Source: Caldicellulosiruptor changbaiensis (GTDB taxonomy: Bacteria > Bacillota > Thermoanaerobacteria > Caldicellulosiruptorales > Caldicellulosiruptoraceae). From it: a stretch of 64,000 nt of DNA. The position numbers and the translations under genes were made by a program. This document shows positions 35,553-45,456 of this stretch, one piece after another. Numbering within the stretch: position 1 is the stretch's first letter; every line of letters starts with the position of its first letter. The DNA is taken from the NCBI RefSeq assembly GCF_003999255.1, contig NZ_CP034791.1:577001-641000 (forward strand), given 5' to 3'. Under the pieces are notes generated by a model that saw nothing but the letters and a program-made list of their open reading frames with translations, did no database searches and was not told the DNA's origin.

Positions 35553-36828
35553 TCTCTATTGCTCCCAGCATTTTTAAAAATTCCTCATCTGGATTTATAT
35601 ACATTTCAAAGATGTAGTCTCCCAAGTTCATTCCCATTTCCCTAATTTTATTATAGATTTTGTTACGTTTATTAAGTGGTAATTTTTTGAACACAGCAAT
35701 TCCTTTATCATTAGGTACTGCCAAACAAATGTTATCAATATCTAAAAATTGTATCAAATAAGGTGAATGGCTTGTTATTATTATTTTACAATTATCGCTC
35801 ATATTTGACAAGGTTATAAGCAATTTTTGCAACAATTTTGGATGAATAGAATCTTCTAACTCTTCAAACCCAATTAATGAATAACCTTTTAAATCAGCTA
35901 ATATCAATGATGTTAAAAAGGCAAATATTCGCAAAGTTCCGCGTGATAAAGAGGAGATATTTAGAGATTTTGTTAAGTTTTTCTCTTTCACACGCATAAT
36001 ATACATCTTGTCTGCAAATTCTTCATCTTTTGGCAGCCCTTTAAAAATGCTCTGCGGTTTAACTTCAGCAACATCTAATTCTTCTATAGAAGGAAATATA
36101 TTTTTAAATCCGTTCATTAGATATTCAAATTTTTCTGGGTAGTTAGTTTTCAAGTCATACACAGTGGTTAATATGTCAAAGAGGATATTTTCTTCTATAG
36201 AATACTTGGGCAAGCTTGTCTTAGAAGGTATTAAATAGAAAGACAATTCAGGTAAAACCTTGGATATCATTTCAATATTCAATTTGTTTATCTCATCTAC
36301 TATTTTGTGATAAAAGAGCTCGTCATTACTTTTTAACTTGTTAATCACTAAATTGTTGCTTTCAATCTTGGTTTCCTTGTCACATCTGTCCTTAGGTGAT
36401 GACTTGATAAAAGCTTTGTCTGAGGTACGACGAATGAATTCAGAATACCTTTTTCCTTTTTGATTCGGTTTTATTTTAAGCCACTCTTCTGTAATTGAAG
36501 TATTAATATTTTTGGATGACCATGTAAATTTATAGCCATAGTTTACTATTACTTCCATTCCGTCAAAGATAGTTTTGGCTTCGATTTCATAATAAAACTC
36601 AGAATTTGTTATGTTTTTGTTAATAGGTATAAAAGGCGAAAAACTCATCATTGATGATTTTGTTTTTTCATTAGCTTTGATAAAATGGTTGCCAAATTCT
36701 ATAGCTTGGAGCAGGTTTGATTTTCCATATCCGTTTGGTCCTACAATAGCAGTTATTGGATGATTAAATTCAATACTGGTATTTTGAATGTTTTTAAATC
36801 CAGAAACTGTTATTTTTAGTATTTCCAA
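35512..36828 (-). CDS. AAA (ABC-like) ATPase, defence-system type
   Basis: About 438 residues. Walker A GPNGYGKSNLLQA near residue 30; a long middle insertion; signature-like SSLSRGTLRIFAFLTSL; Walker B LIGFEELEDSIHP; and the switch His in IIITSHSPYLIQFL. This is the OLD/RloA-like AAA_21 group, which in anti-phage modules is paired with a TOPRIM or other nuclease. The next gene in the operon is such a protein but is cut by IS110, so the system is probably dead. TTG 36828 (GAGGTGA upstream) is preferred over TTG 36849. No other defence gene is adjacent. Confidence 0.8.
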   Translation of the reverse strand: MEILKITVSGFKNIQNTSIEFNHPITAIVGPNGYGKSNLLQAIEFGNHFIKANEKTKSSMMSFSPFIPINKNITNSEFYYEIEAKTIFDGMEVIVNYGYKFTWSSKNINTSITEEWLKIKPNQKGKRYSEFIRRTSDKAFIKSSPKDRCDKETKIESNNLVINKLKSNDELFYHKIVDEINKLNIEMISKVLPELSFYLIPSKTSLPKYSIEENILFDILTTVYDLKTNYPEKFEYLMNGFKNIFPSIEELDVAEVKPQSIFKGLPKDEEFADKMYIMRVKEKNLTKSLNISSLSRGTLRIFAFLTSLILADLKGYSLIGFEELEDSIHPKLLQKLLITLSNMSDNCKIIITSHSPYLIQFLDIDNICLAVPNDKGIAVFKKLPLNKRNKIYNKIREMGMNLGDYIFEMYINPDEEFLKMLGAIENEQKIQTDGSVLL

Positions 36829-37171
36829 TTTAAATTTCACCTCACGCAATAAAATATTTCACAATCAAATTATATATTAATTTTTTCATTTTTACAAGTA
36901 ATTTATACAAAAAAATTTGTTACATGACGTAAATATATTGCTGTAAATATATATTTCTTTTATGATTTAGATATAACGTTGCCAAACAAATATTTTGATT
37001 GTTTTATTTTAATACAATTTTTTAAAATAATACTATAACTTCAACTAAAAATTGGAGTAAAAATTGCAAAACATCAAATTATTTTAACCAGAGATTAAGA
37101 AGTTCAATTAATTCAAGGGTAAACAGTTTATTGCTGCAAATTTAATTTTCACCTGAAAGGAGAACCCTCAC
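36829..37171. other. Intergenic region between divergent genes
   Basis: About 340 bp, very AT-rich, separating the minus-strand ATPase from the plus-strand AddB-like gene. It holds the promoters of both but no frame, hairpin or repeat I can support. AAAGGAGA at its right end is the ribosome site of the AddB-like gene. Confidence 0.5.
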
Positions 37172-39820
37172 ATGAAAAAAGCCTACCTTCTCAAAAATCT
37201 AAGTTTAAGCCTTTTAGATAGCGCAAAACCTAATCAGCTCATAATCCTTCCACGACGCTTTAGCATAAAAAAGCTAAGAGAAAGGGTTGTTGAAAAAAAT
37301 GGAGTTTTGTTTGACATTGACATATTCACATTTGACGATTTGCTAAGCACAGCAAAAAACGAAATTTTAAAAGAAAGAAAATTTATCTCAAGAGAACAGG
37401 AGATATTAATAGTTTTTAACCTTTTAAAACAAATCTTCAAAGGACAAAAAGACTTTGAAAATGTGTTGACGTATGAATTTGTAAGCCAGGTTTTGTATCT
37501 TTTAAATCTTATGTTTTTGGAGTCAAAAGAATATCCTTCTTTACCATCTTCAATTTCTTTTGAAAAGTATGACTGGTTAAAACTTCTTTTTGCAAGATAT
37601 AAAGAATACCTTGATAAAAATAATCTTGTTAACTTTTCATATCTTCAGGATTTAGCAATTCGGCTTTATGAAGAGGAAAAGATTGAGCTTAAAAAATACG
37701 ACACTGCAAAGATTGCATTTTTTATTGATTTTAGAAGTGACCAAAAAAGGCTTTTGAAACTACTTTCGAGAAAACTTTCCAGCATAGAGATTTTCCTTCC
37801 CTATTTTGATGACGTTGAACTTTGCCAAGAAAATGTTAAATTTCTTGAAGCTCTTGGATTTGATATTATCTTTGGCTTTCCATCTACTTCTGTGTCAGAC
37901 ATTGCAAAAAATACGTATGATTCAAATAAGACCTTTTTAAAAGCTTTTTCATATGGCAATATTAGTCTTGAGGTGAATGCTCTTGTAAAAGAGTTAAAAA
38001 AGGATTATCTTGAAGGCAGAATTGACTTTAGCAAGGCAGCAGTTGTTGTGCCAAACATAAACAGATACAAAGATATTTTAGCAAAGAGCTTTCAGGAAGA
38101 ACTTTTGCCCATAAACTTTGACTATCAAAAAAGTCTTTTAGAGTTTGGATTTATCAAGTTTGTCTTGGACCTGATAGAATTTTTAGGTTCTGAATTTGAT
38201 AAAAAGAAATTTGAAAGTCTTGTTACTCACAGATTTTTGAACAAAGAAGAAGCAGACTTTGAGATTTTGTTTGAGAAAATTAAAGATGTTCACATTATGG
38301 ATTTTGAGCAAATAGGAAGTATACTGGAAGAGCTTGAGTTTTTACTTAGTATATTTTCTTTTGATGAAGAAAGAGAAAATCTCATTAAAATCCAAAGAGT
38401 TTATAATCAAATTAGAAGAATAAAAAAGGATTATGAAACATCGCCAAAACCATATAGTTCATGGCTTTTGCAAACCAAAAAAGTTTTTGAAAGGCTTGGG
38501 ATAACAAAAACTGCTGAATTTGTAAACGATATTGAGTTTTTAAAGGCATTTTATGCCTTGAATGAGGTTTTTGAAAATGGCTGTAAAAGTAGCAGCGAGT
38601 TTCAATTTGACTATACATTTGAGGAGTTTCTTGATATATTTAAGACAGTCCTTTCACAGAAGATGGTAGATGTTTCTATTAAGATTTTAAATGGGATAGA
38701 CATTCTTCTGCCACAGGACGCGATAGGTTCTGACTATGAAAAGGTGTACTTTATAGGGCTATCAGATGACATTCTGCCAAAGCCAAGGCTTGAGGGCTTT
38801 TTGATGAATAATCAGATAAAGCTTGAGCTTGGGCTTGATGAGATAAAGGATTTTGATTACAACTTTCAAAAGGAATTAGTAAGTTTCAGAAGTATTCTTA
38901 ATTCCTATGAGGTTTATATGTCATACCCACGCTTTTATCAGCAAGATCTTGGCAAAAGTCCGTTTTTGGAATTAGAAGGAATTGATATTGTTGAAATTGA
39001 AAACAACTATTTACCAGACCATGAAATTGTTACTCATAAAGAACACAAGCTAATCAAAAATGCAAACAGAGTTTCAAAAAGTCAAGATGAAAAGAGGATA
39101 CATGTGCCAGAAATTGTCCAAATCAAAGACAGAGAGCTGATTTATCTTTATGAGTGTCCTTTGAAATTTGCATTCAAAAAATTCTCAGTTGACCAGATAA
39201 AAGAAGATGATTCTTTCTTTTCTTCAAACTTGAGAGTGCTATATATGAGTATCCAGAAAATTTTGTCTTTTGCTCAGCCACAAGAAACTTATGATTTTAT
39301 TCTTCAAAACTTAAGATATACCGCAAATGATGTTGTAAAAAGGAAATCTGCAGAAAATATATTGGAGATAGCAATTGAGATAGCTGAAGGTATGTTCAAA
39401 AGTGGCGTGAAAGAGTTTATCCCACAAAACATTGGACAGCACAATCTTTTAATAAGACAAAACTTTGAAGGGTTTGAGGTTCAGCTTTTTCCAAACTTTG
39501 CTATAAAAGTGGGTAATGAAGAGATTTTCGGATTTGTGAAAGCAAAACATTCAAATAAATGGAACGAGATAGACAAGCTCTGGCTTGCTAAGTATGTTTT
39601 CAATTTAGAAAAGGTTGCAGCAATATTTCTTTATGAATCGCCAAGGTTTGTGATATATGAAAATAGCCCTCAAGAAGAGCTTGACAACAAAACAGAAGAG
39701 AGTTTGAAGACTTTAAAAGACCTGCTTCAAAGACTTCATGACCCTGAGCTTTACCAAAAAAAACATCCAATAAAAAATTGTTTTAGATGTGAGTACAATC
39801 ATGTGTGCATTTTATATTGA
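37172..39820 (+). CDS. addB: AddB-like subunit of helicase-nuclease
   Basis: 882 residues. The N-terminal part is an inactivated helicase fold (AVVVPNINRYKDILAKSF, ADDILPKPRLEGFLM-type motif in GLSDDILPKPRLEGFL) without a Walker A site, as in AddB/RexB. The C-terminal part has the iron-sulfur cysteines of the family: IYLYECPLKFAFKKF and the terminal NCFRCEYNHVC (C-x2-C-x5-C). The usual nuclease acids (G-x-IDR ... DYK) are not seen; the corresponding stretch reads EEIFGFVKAKH, so cleavage activity looks lost. It pairs with the AddA-like gene, which begins 38 bp later. Shorter than the usual 1100. Confidence 0.8.
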   Translation: MKKAYLLKNLSLSLLDSAKPNQLIILPRRFSIKKLRERVVEKNGVLFDIDIFTFDDLLSTAKNEILKERKFISREQEILIVFNLLKQIFKGQKDFENVLTYEFVSQVLYLLNLMFLESKEYPSLPSSISFEKYDWLKLLFARYKEYLDKNNLVNFSYLQDLAIRLYEEEKIELKKYDTAKIAFFIDFRSDQKRLLKLLSRKLSSIEIFLPYFDDVELCQENVKFLEALGFDIIFGFPSTSVSDIAKNTYDSNKTFLKAFSYGNISLEVNALVKELKKDYLEGRIDFSKAAVVVPNINRYKDILAKSFQEELLPINFDYQKSLLEFGFIKFVLDLIEFLGSEFDKKKFESLVTHRFLNKEEADFEILFEKIKDVHIMDFEQIGSILEELEFLLSIFSFDEERENLIKIQRVYNQIRRIKKDYETSPKPYSSWLLQTKKVFERLGITKTAEFVNDIEFLKAFYALNEVFENGCKSSSEFQFDYTFEEFLDIFKTVLSQKMVDVSIKILNGIDILLPQDAIGSDYEKVYFIGLSDDILPKPRLEGFLMNNQIKLELGLDEIKDFDYNFQKELVSFRSILNSYEVYMSYPRFYQQDLGKSPFLELEGIDIVEIENNYLPDHEIVTHKEHKLIKNANRVSKSQDEKRIHVPEIVQIKDRELIYLYECPLKFAFKKFSVDQIKEDDSFFSSNLRVLYMSIQKILSFAQPQETYDFILQNLRYTANDVVKRKSAENILEIAIEIAEGMFKSGVKEFIPQNIGQHNLLIRQNFEGFEVQLFPNFAIKVGNEEIFGFVKAKHSNKWNEIDKLWLAKYVFNLEKVAAIFLYESPRFVIYENSPQEELDNKTEESLKTLKDLLQRLHDPELYQKKHPIKNCFRCEYNHVCILY

Positions 39821-39857
39821 AAATTCTGAAGAACATAAAAAGGGGAAAGTGATTAAA

Positions 39858-42713
39858 ATGCCGAAGGTATCAATGTATACTGCCTCTGCTGGTTGTGGTA
39901 AAACAGAGAGAATTGCAAATTTGTACGTAGATTTGATAGAGCAAGACAAAGCCCTGCCACAGGAGGTAGTGGCAATAACATATACAGAAAAGGCTGCAAG
40001 GGAGCTAAAAAGCAGGATAATCTCAAAAGCACGACAGAAAAATATTGACATCATGACAATATCAAAGATTCAAACTTCACACATAAAAACAATACATTCC
40101 TTTTGTATGTATCTTTTGAGGTTTTTCTGGATGAGAGCAAAAGTTGATGCAAACTTCAAGATAGTGCCTGAACTGAATGCACTTTATTACAAATTCATAG
40201 ACAATTATCTTTCGGTTGTTCCAATTGTTTTGGATAAATTACCATTAGAAAAGTTTTTTATTGAAGAGTATTTTCATCTTCTTCAGGGCTTGATTGAAGA
40301 GTATTCAAATTCAGCAAAGTACATTCAAAAAGCAATTCCTTTGGACCCAGAGGTTGCCTATATCTTTGACCACATAGCTGAGATGCTGGACAAGGAATTT
40401 TTGAAAGAAATTACTTATGACCTAATTTTGGAAAGAACTGCGAAGCTTCTGCAAATTCCTGAGGTCAAAGCCGATATAAATTCTAAATTTAAATACCTTA
40501 TTGTTGATGAGTTTCAGGACTCAAACTTTTTGCAAAAAACAATCTTTGAAAATATTTGTGAGAACATAATCTATGTTGGTGACAAAAAACAGTCTATTTA
40601 TCGTTTTCAAGGTGCAGAACCTGTTGTTTTTGATGAGGCGGCAGAAACATCAAACATAATTTATGAGCTTGACACAAACTACAGAACAAATTCAGCTTTA
40701 GGTCAAAAGATTGACGCAATTAGCAAAATCCTTTTTCCTAATTACAAGCCTCTTAAATATTTCTACAGTGCAGATGGTTTTTTGAAGATTGTTGAAATTT
40801 TAAATCCAACAAGTGAGAATAGAGCTACAAATGAAGCTCACTTTGTTGCAAAGACAATAAAAGAAATGGTAGAAAACGAATTTGAGATAAGCATTGGTGG
40901 CGCACCAAAAAGAAAAGTTAAATACTCTGATTTTGCAATTCTTTCAAGAAAAATTCAGAGTATTGTGCACATTTACAAAGAGGTTTTTGAAAAGTATAAC
41001 ATTCCACTTGAGATAAACTTCAAAAGAGGGCTTTTGCAACAAAGAGAAGTTGTACCTCTTTGGGGGCTTTTGAATGTGCTGCAAAGCCCTTGCAAAAAAT
41101 CAGCTTATATGCAGCTTCTTTCAAACCCGATTTTTGGTGTAAATCAACATGAAGCGCTTTTTAGCACTATAACGCAGTTGCAAGACCTTGTTCCTGATGA
41201 CTTAAAAAATTTCATCTCAAAGGCACGGGAAAGCCTTTATATTAAAAAACTATCTGAGATTCTGTACGAGTTTGAAGAACTTTTTGAATATAGTTCCAAA
41301 GTCTATAATATCTTTGGTAAACCGGCATATGAAAATGTCAGGTTGTTTTACGATTTGGTAGAAGAGAGCGCAAGTTTTTCGGTTGATGATCTGGAAAAAT
41401 TTATAAATCTTCAGAACGAAAGGCTTCAGTTTGGTAAAAGTTTGAGTGATAGTAGTATTTTAATGAGCATTCATTCGGCAAAAGGATTGAGCTTTCCAAT
41501 TGTGTTTTTAATCGGGCTTGGTGAGAGTACACAGGGGCCAGTTATGAGAAATCCGAAGCTAAAGGGTAGCTATAATGTTCAATATAAGGAATATGTAATA
41601 GCACCTATATGGATGAAGGATGAATATAAGGTGGTAAAAGACATTGCAAATGTTCAGGACAAACAAGAGCTAAAAAGGCTTTTCTATGTTGCAATAACAA
41701 GGCCAATGGCAGGACTTTTTATAGTAAATTCAACTGTAAAACCTGTTGGCAAAAAAAGAGGTGGATCAAAGTCATTTGCTGATGAGATTGAACTTTCCAA
41801 AATTATTGAAGCAGCAGAGAGAATAGGCATTGAATATGAGAAGATTGATTTAAAAGATAACGAAAAATTGGAAAAAGATTTTTGCAAAAGCTTTGAGGTT
41901 CATACTAAATCTTATCTTCCAACCACAATCATGGCAGATAGATTTGAAAACAGGTTCAGGTATCTATCACCTACGCACATAATAGATTTTAAAAATTGCA
42001 GGGCACTTTTTGCTTTCAAGTATATAATGGGCTTGCCCATTTTTGATGAGACAAATACAAAACTTGAGATCTCTCAGAATGCAAAACTGCTTGGTACAAC
42101 CATCCATAGAGTACTTGAACTTACATCGCTTGACAAGTTAGATAGCCTAAATCAAAACATAGCCTTGGCAATGGCTGAGAATGGGTTTGAAGATGAAAAT
42201 TTAATCAAAAGTCTTGTTTACAACTTTTTTAACAGCCCATTTGTTGATTCAATTAAAAATGACGTAGTAAAAGAAGAGAGCGAAATGCCTTTTTATCTGA
42301 AGTTGGGAGATCAAATAATATATGGTGTAATAGACAAGATATATCATCTTCCTGATAGGGTTTATCTTTTGGATTTTAAAACAAACTTACATTTTGACCA
42401 CAATAAGTTTGCAATGTACATTCCACAGCTATTTATTTACACAAAGGCGATATTAGAAAGAGAACCAAAAAAAGATGTACATTCATCCATATGCTGGCTA
42501 AGAGAAGGAAAAATGTTTGACTATAAAATAGAAGATGAACACCTTGAGGATGTTATGAAAACAATTGATGAAATACGAGGTATCAAGACAAGAGAAGATG
42601 TTTTAAAGCTCATTGAAGAATCTATAGAAAGAAAAGATTGCACAGGCTGTGACTTTGAATTTTACTGCAAGGATGAGCAAAACTTAAATTTGGTCAGAAA
42701 AAAACTTGAATAA
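39858..42713 (+). CDS. addA: AddA-like UvrD helicase with PD-(D/E)XK nuclease
   Basis: About 951 residues. Superfamily 1 helicase motifs: ASAGCGKTERI (Walker A), VVAITYTEKAARELKSRI (Ia), LIVDEFQDSNFLQ (II), VGDKKQSIYRFQGA (III), TNYRTNS (IV), MSIHSAKGLSFPIVFLIGLGE (V) and FYVAITRP (VI). The C-terminal RecB-like nuclease shows GVIDKI and VYLLDFKTN. Cysteines in DFKNCRALFAFKY and CTGCDFEFYC could bind a 4Fe-4S cluster, which canonical AddA lacks. Repairs double-strand breaks with the upstream AddB-like partner. ATG 39858 follows AAAAGGGG; the longer frame to 39789 overlaps addB. Confidence 0.85.
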   Translation: MPKVSMYTASAGCGKTERIANLYVDLIEQDKALPQEVVAITYTEKAARELKSRIISKARQKNIDIMTISKIQTSHIKTIHSFCMYLLRFFWMRAKVDANFKIVPELNALYYKFIDNYLSVVPIVLDKLPLEKFFIEEYFHLLQGLIEEYSNSAKYIQKAIPLDPEVAYIFDHIAEMLDKEFLKEITYDLILERTAKLLQIPEVKADINSKFKYLIVDEFQDSNFLQKTIFENICENIIYVGDKKQSIYRFQGAEPVVFDEAAETSNIIYELDTNYRTNSALGQKIDAISKILFPNYKPLKYFYSADGFLKIVEILNPTSENRATNEAHFVAKTIKEMVENEFEISIGGAPKRKVKYSDFAILSRKIQSIVHIYKEVFEKYNIPLEINFKRGLLQQREVVPLWGLLNVLQSPCKKSAYMQLLSNPIFGVNQHEALFSTITQLQDLVPDDLKNFISKARESLYIKKLSEILYEFEELFEYSSKVYNIFGKPAYENVRLFYDLVEESASFSVDDLEKFINLQNERLQFGKSLSDSSILMSIHSAKGLSFPIVFLIGLGESTQGPVMRNPKLKGSYNVQYKEYVIAPIWMKDEYKVVKDIANVQDKQELKRLFYVAITRPMAGLFIVNSTVKPVGKKRGGSKSFADEIELSKIIEAAERIGIEYEKIDLKDNEKLEKDFCKSFEVHTKSYLPTTIMADRFENRFRYLSPTHIIDFKNCRALFAFKYIMGLPIFDETNTKLEISQNAKLLGTTIHRVLELTSLDKLDSLNQNIALAMAENGFEDENLIKSLVYNFFNSPFVDSIKNDVVKEESEMPFYLKLGDQIIYGVIDKIYHLPDRVYLLDFKTNLHFDHNKFAMYIPQLFIYTKAILEREPKKDVHSSICWLREGKMFDYKIEDEHLEDVMKTIDEIRGIKTREDVLKLIEESIERKDCTGCDFEFYCKDEQNLNLVRKKLE

Positions 42714-42835
42714 GTCTTCTTTTTTTCTTTTTTAACCAATTTAGAGGTTTGCAAATTTAAGAGTTTAGAGGTTAAAATAAAATATACGCATTTTTAGCGC
42801 AAAGATCAACAATATACAAAAAGGAGTTTATTTTC

Positions 42836-43531
42836 ATGCTTGTTGATTTTATGAAGATATCAACTGTTGATTATCCGAAAAAGATTGCAGCTACTTGTTT
42901 TTTTGGTGGCTGCAATTTTTCGTGTCCATTTTGCTACAACTCCCAGCTTGTAAACTTCAAAGGAGATTTTATGGATGACAGTATATTTTTTGAGTATTTG
43001 GACAAAAGAAAAGGTATAGTTGACGCTGTGTGCATCACGGGCGGAGAGCCAACTTTGAATGAAAAGTATCTGACAGAGTTTATAAAAAAGATAAAGCAAA
43101 GAGATCTTCTTGTCAAACTTGACACAAACGGTTCAAGACCAGAGGTTTTACAGAAACTTTTGAAAGAAAATCTTTTAGACTATGTAGCAATGGACATAAA
43201 AGCACCACTCAGAAAATACCCTGAGCTTACAGGATTTAAAGATATTAAAAAAATTGAGGAATCAGTTAATCTTCTAATAAACTCTCAAATAGACTATGAA
43301 TTTAGAACAACCGTCAACAAAAATCTTCATACCATTGAGGATATCTTGGAGATTGCAAGGTGGCTTAAAAACGCAAAGCTCTATGTTATAAAGCCTTACA
43401 AATACACACCTGATGTTTTAGATAGCAAACTTTGCGGTATACAGGATTTAGAAATGGAATATTTACACCAAATTTATAATCGTGCGAAAAGAGAGGGAAT
43501 TAATAATATTAAAATTGGTGGAGAGCTTTGA
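42836..43531 (+). CDS. Anaerobic NTP-reductase activating-type radical SAM protein
   Basis: 231 residues, radical SAM: GGCNFSCPFCYNSQL holds the CxxxCxxC cluster motif, CITGGEPTL the SAM-binding GGE, and VAMDIKAPL plus VNKNLHT continue the barrel. The type (TIGR02495) is annotated as anaerobic ribonucleoside-triphosphate reductase or glycyl-radical activase. No glycyl-radical enzyme is encoded nearby, so the target is unknown. AAAGGAG precedes the ATG. Confidence 0.85.
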   Translation: MLVDFMKISTVDYPKKIAATCFFGGCNFSCPFCYNSQLVNFKGDFMDDSIFFEYLDKRKGIVDAVCITGGEPTLNEKYLTEFIKKIKQRDLLVKLDTNGSRPEVLQKLLKENLLDYVAMDIKAPLRKYPELTGFKDIKKIEESVNLLINSQIDYEFRTTVNKNLHTIEDILEIARWLKNAKLYVIKPYKYTPDVLDSKLCGIQDLEMEYLHQIYNRAKREGINNIKIGGEL

Positions 43532-43580
43532 TAAAGGCAATAGCCAGCTATAGTGTTTTTGTATTTTTGGGGTGATTGTT

Positions 43581-44342
43581 ATGGTAAAAATCAAGGCACA
43601 GATAGAGCAGTTAATTGCAGCTTTTAAAGAAATAAATCCAAATGCCAAAAAAATTTTGCTGTTTGAGCCAATATTCACTATTCCCTACGCTATGTTTATC
43701 ATCTACTCTTCTCTTTACATGACAAGGCTTGGGGTAAAGGACTATCAGATAGGCCTTCTTTCTACAATTTTGAACTTAGTAATGCTTGTTACCTCACCAT
43801 TTGCTGGTATGCTTGTGAATAGGTTTGGACGAAAAAAAGTCCTTCTCATAGGTGATTTTTTAGCATGGTGCGTGTATGCCTATATCTTCTTCTTTGCCAA
43901 AAGCTTTGTGTGGTTTTTGATAGCTACAATCTTCAACGGTCTTATGAGAATCTCTGAACTTGCTTGGCGACTTTTGTTAATGGAAGATGCAACAGAGAAT
44001 GAAAGGGTTGCAATATACTCTGTCACCGTTTTTGTATGGAACATGGGGAACCTTTTTGCACCTTTGATGGGTGTGCTTGTTGCAAAATATGGGTTGATTG
44101 CAGCAACAAAAGGTACTGTGCTTGTATTTGGAATTTTAGTAAATATATTGATAGTTGTAAGACACCTTATAACCCTTGAGAGCTCAGTTGGACAAAAGCT
44201 TGTTGAGGAGAACAACAATGGTGATAGTCACAAGTTTTCTGAATGGCTTGAAAGCGTAAAATACATGATAAAAAACAAAGACCTTCTTTTAATAGTTCTG
44301 GTTGTTATATTTGGAAACGTGGCACTTATATTTAGAGATACT
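43581..44342 (+). pseudogene. MFS transporter, 5' part (split by IS)
   Basis: N-terminal seven or so membrane helices of a major facilitator transporter, with GMLVNRFGRKKVLLIGD as the loop 2-3 motif. The frame ends at a TAG made by the first bases of the IS. The rest is at 45457-45986; across the junction the protein reads ALIFRDT then YKNIYLSEG. ATG 43581 is preceded by GGGGTGA. Confidence 0.88.
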
Positions 44343-45456
44343 TAGGTTGTTGAATAAAAATTATTACCAATAATACATAAAATGAGCAAAAGTTATTGAT
44401 TCCATTCATATGCGAAAGAAAACTTCTTACCTTCTACTTTTCTGAGAAGTTGCTCAAACAAAAAAGTAATTAGTATCCAATCAATATACCTTTTATAATT
44501 CTTAAACCTCCTGAGCCTTACATTCTCAAGATTATATTCACCTTTTAATTTACTAAATAGTCTTTCAATCTTTGTTCTATGCTTGTATAGCTTTTTGCCC
44601 TCTTCAGTTTCTAAAAATCTTATGTTATTTCTTCTAAAAACATTCTTAACATTGTTTTTATCTTTCATGTTTCTTTTGTTTATCCCAGCAACAAATTTAA
44701 CCTTAAGCTCATTTGCTATATTAAACCATCTGCTACAATCGTATCCCGCATCTGCTAATACAATCTCACAGCCAAAGCCCCATGCCCTATATAAAAGCTC
44801 TTCTTGTCTTGAGTCATGTTCATTTGCCCCTGTTAAAATCCAGAAAAGTGGTATTACTTCTTCTTTACCTGTACACAAAAGATGTAATTTGTATCCCCTG
44901 TAAAATCCTATTGTAATATGTATACCTATTTTTGCTTCTGAATCATTTTTGGCACTTCTCAAAGGTGTAGAATCTACTATCGCTATACTCATATCAGGTT
45001 CTATCTTAGCTATTAATATGTCTTTTATATCTTGCATGTATTCTTTTTCTATTTTTCTTGACAACTTCGCAAAATATGAATAGTCCGGACTTTCTTCTAT
45101 ACCTACTACTTGCTTAAACTCTGTGTCTTGATTTATTCGATATTCTAATTCTCTGAAACTCTTTATCCCCTTCTTAACTTTGTAAACCAGACAAGCTATT
45201 ATTTGAAACAAATTAAATTTCCTTGGGCGTCCTCTTCTATTGTGCTTTATTCTCCTTGTCAGAGCTTCAGTAACCTTTTTCACTACAAAAAGTAGCTTTA
45301 AAAATTTCTTATTTTGTGCTTTAATATTCATGAGTATATCTTTTCCCCCTTGTGTTTTGTTGTGGTTTTCTCTTAAATTAAATTATAACACAAGGGGTTT
45401 TTTTCATTTGTTACTATGTTTACTTTATATGGTTATTTCTTTTATTCAACAACCTC
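44343..45456 (-). mobile_element. Insertion sequence, copy B
   Basis: Same element type as copies A and C: ends TAGGTTGTTGAATAAAA and TTCAACAACCTC, about 1.11 kb, transposase on the minus strand. Flanked by an 11-bp target duplication TTAGAGATACT (44332-44342 and 45457-45467). Its transposase has several amino-acid changes compared with the other two, so it is a slightly older or separate lineage. Confidence 0.93.
44393..45331 (-). CDS. DDE transposase, IS copy B
   Basis: 312 residues, diverged from the copy A/C protein at a handful of sites (for example FVVKKVTEALTRRIKHNRRG at the start and VKNVFRRNN in the middle). Catalytic residues are all retained (IAIVDSTPLRS, VLADAGYDCSR, YKHRTKIERLFSKLK). 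Likely active. Encoded against the direction of the transporter it interrupts. Confidence 0.93.
   Translation of the reverse strand: MNIKAQNKKFLKLLFVVKKVTEALTRRIKHNRRGRPRKFNLFQIIACLVYKVKKGIKSFRELEYRINQDTEFKQVVGIEESPDYSYFAKLSRKIEKEYMQDIKDILIAKIEPDMSIAIVDSTPLRSAKNDSEAKIGIHITIGFYRGYKLHLLCTGKEEVIPLFWILTGANEHDSRQEELLYRAWGFGCEIVLADAGYDCSRWFNIANELKVKFVAGINKRNMKDKNNVKNVFRRNNIRFLETEEGKKLYKHRTKIERLFSKLKGEYNLENVRLRRFKNYKRYIDWILITFLFEQLLRKVEGKKFSFAYEWNQ

Noticed and set aside
45240..45456. Extended plus-strand frame that joins IS sequence to the MFS 3' half
   Set aside because: It reads antisense through the transposase; only the part after the IS is transporter sequence.
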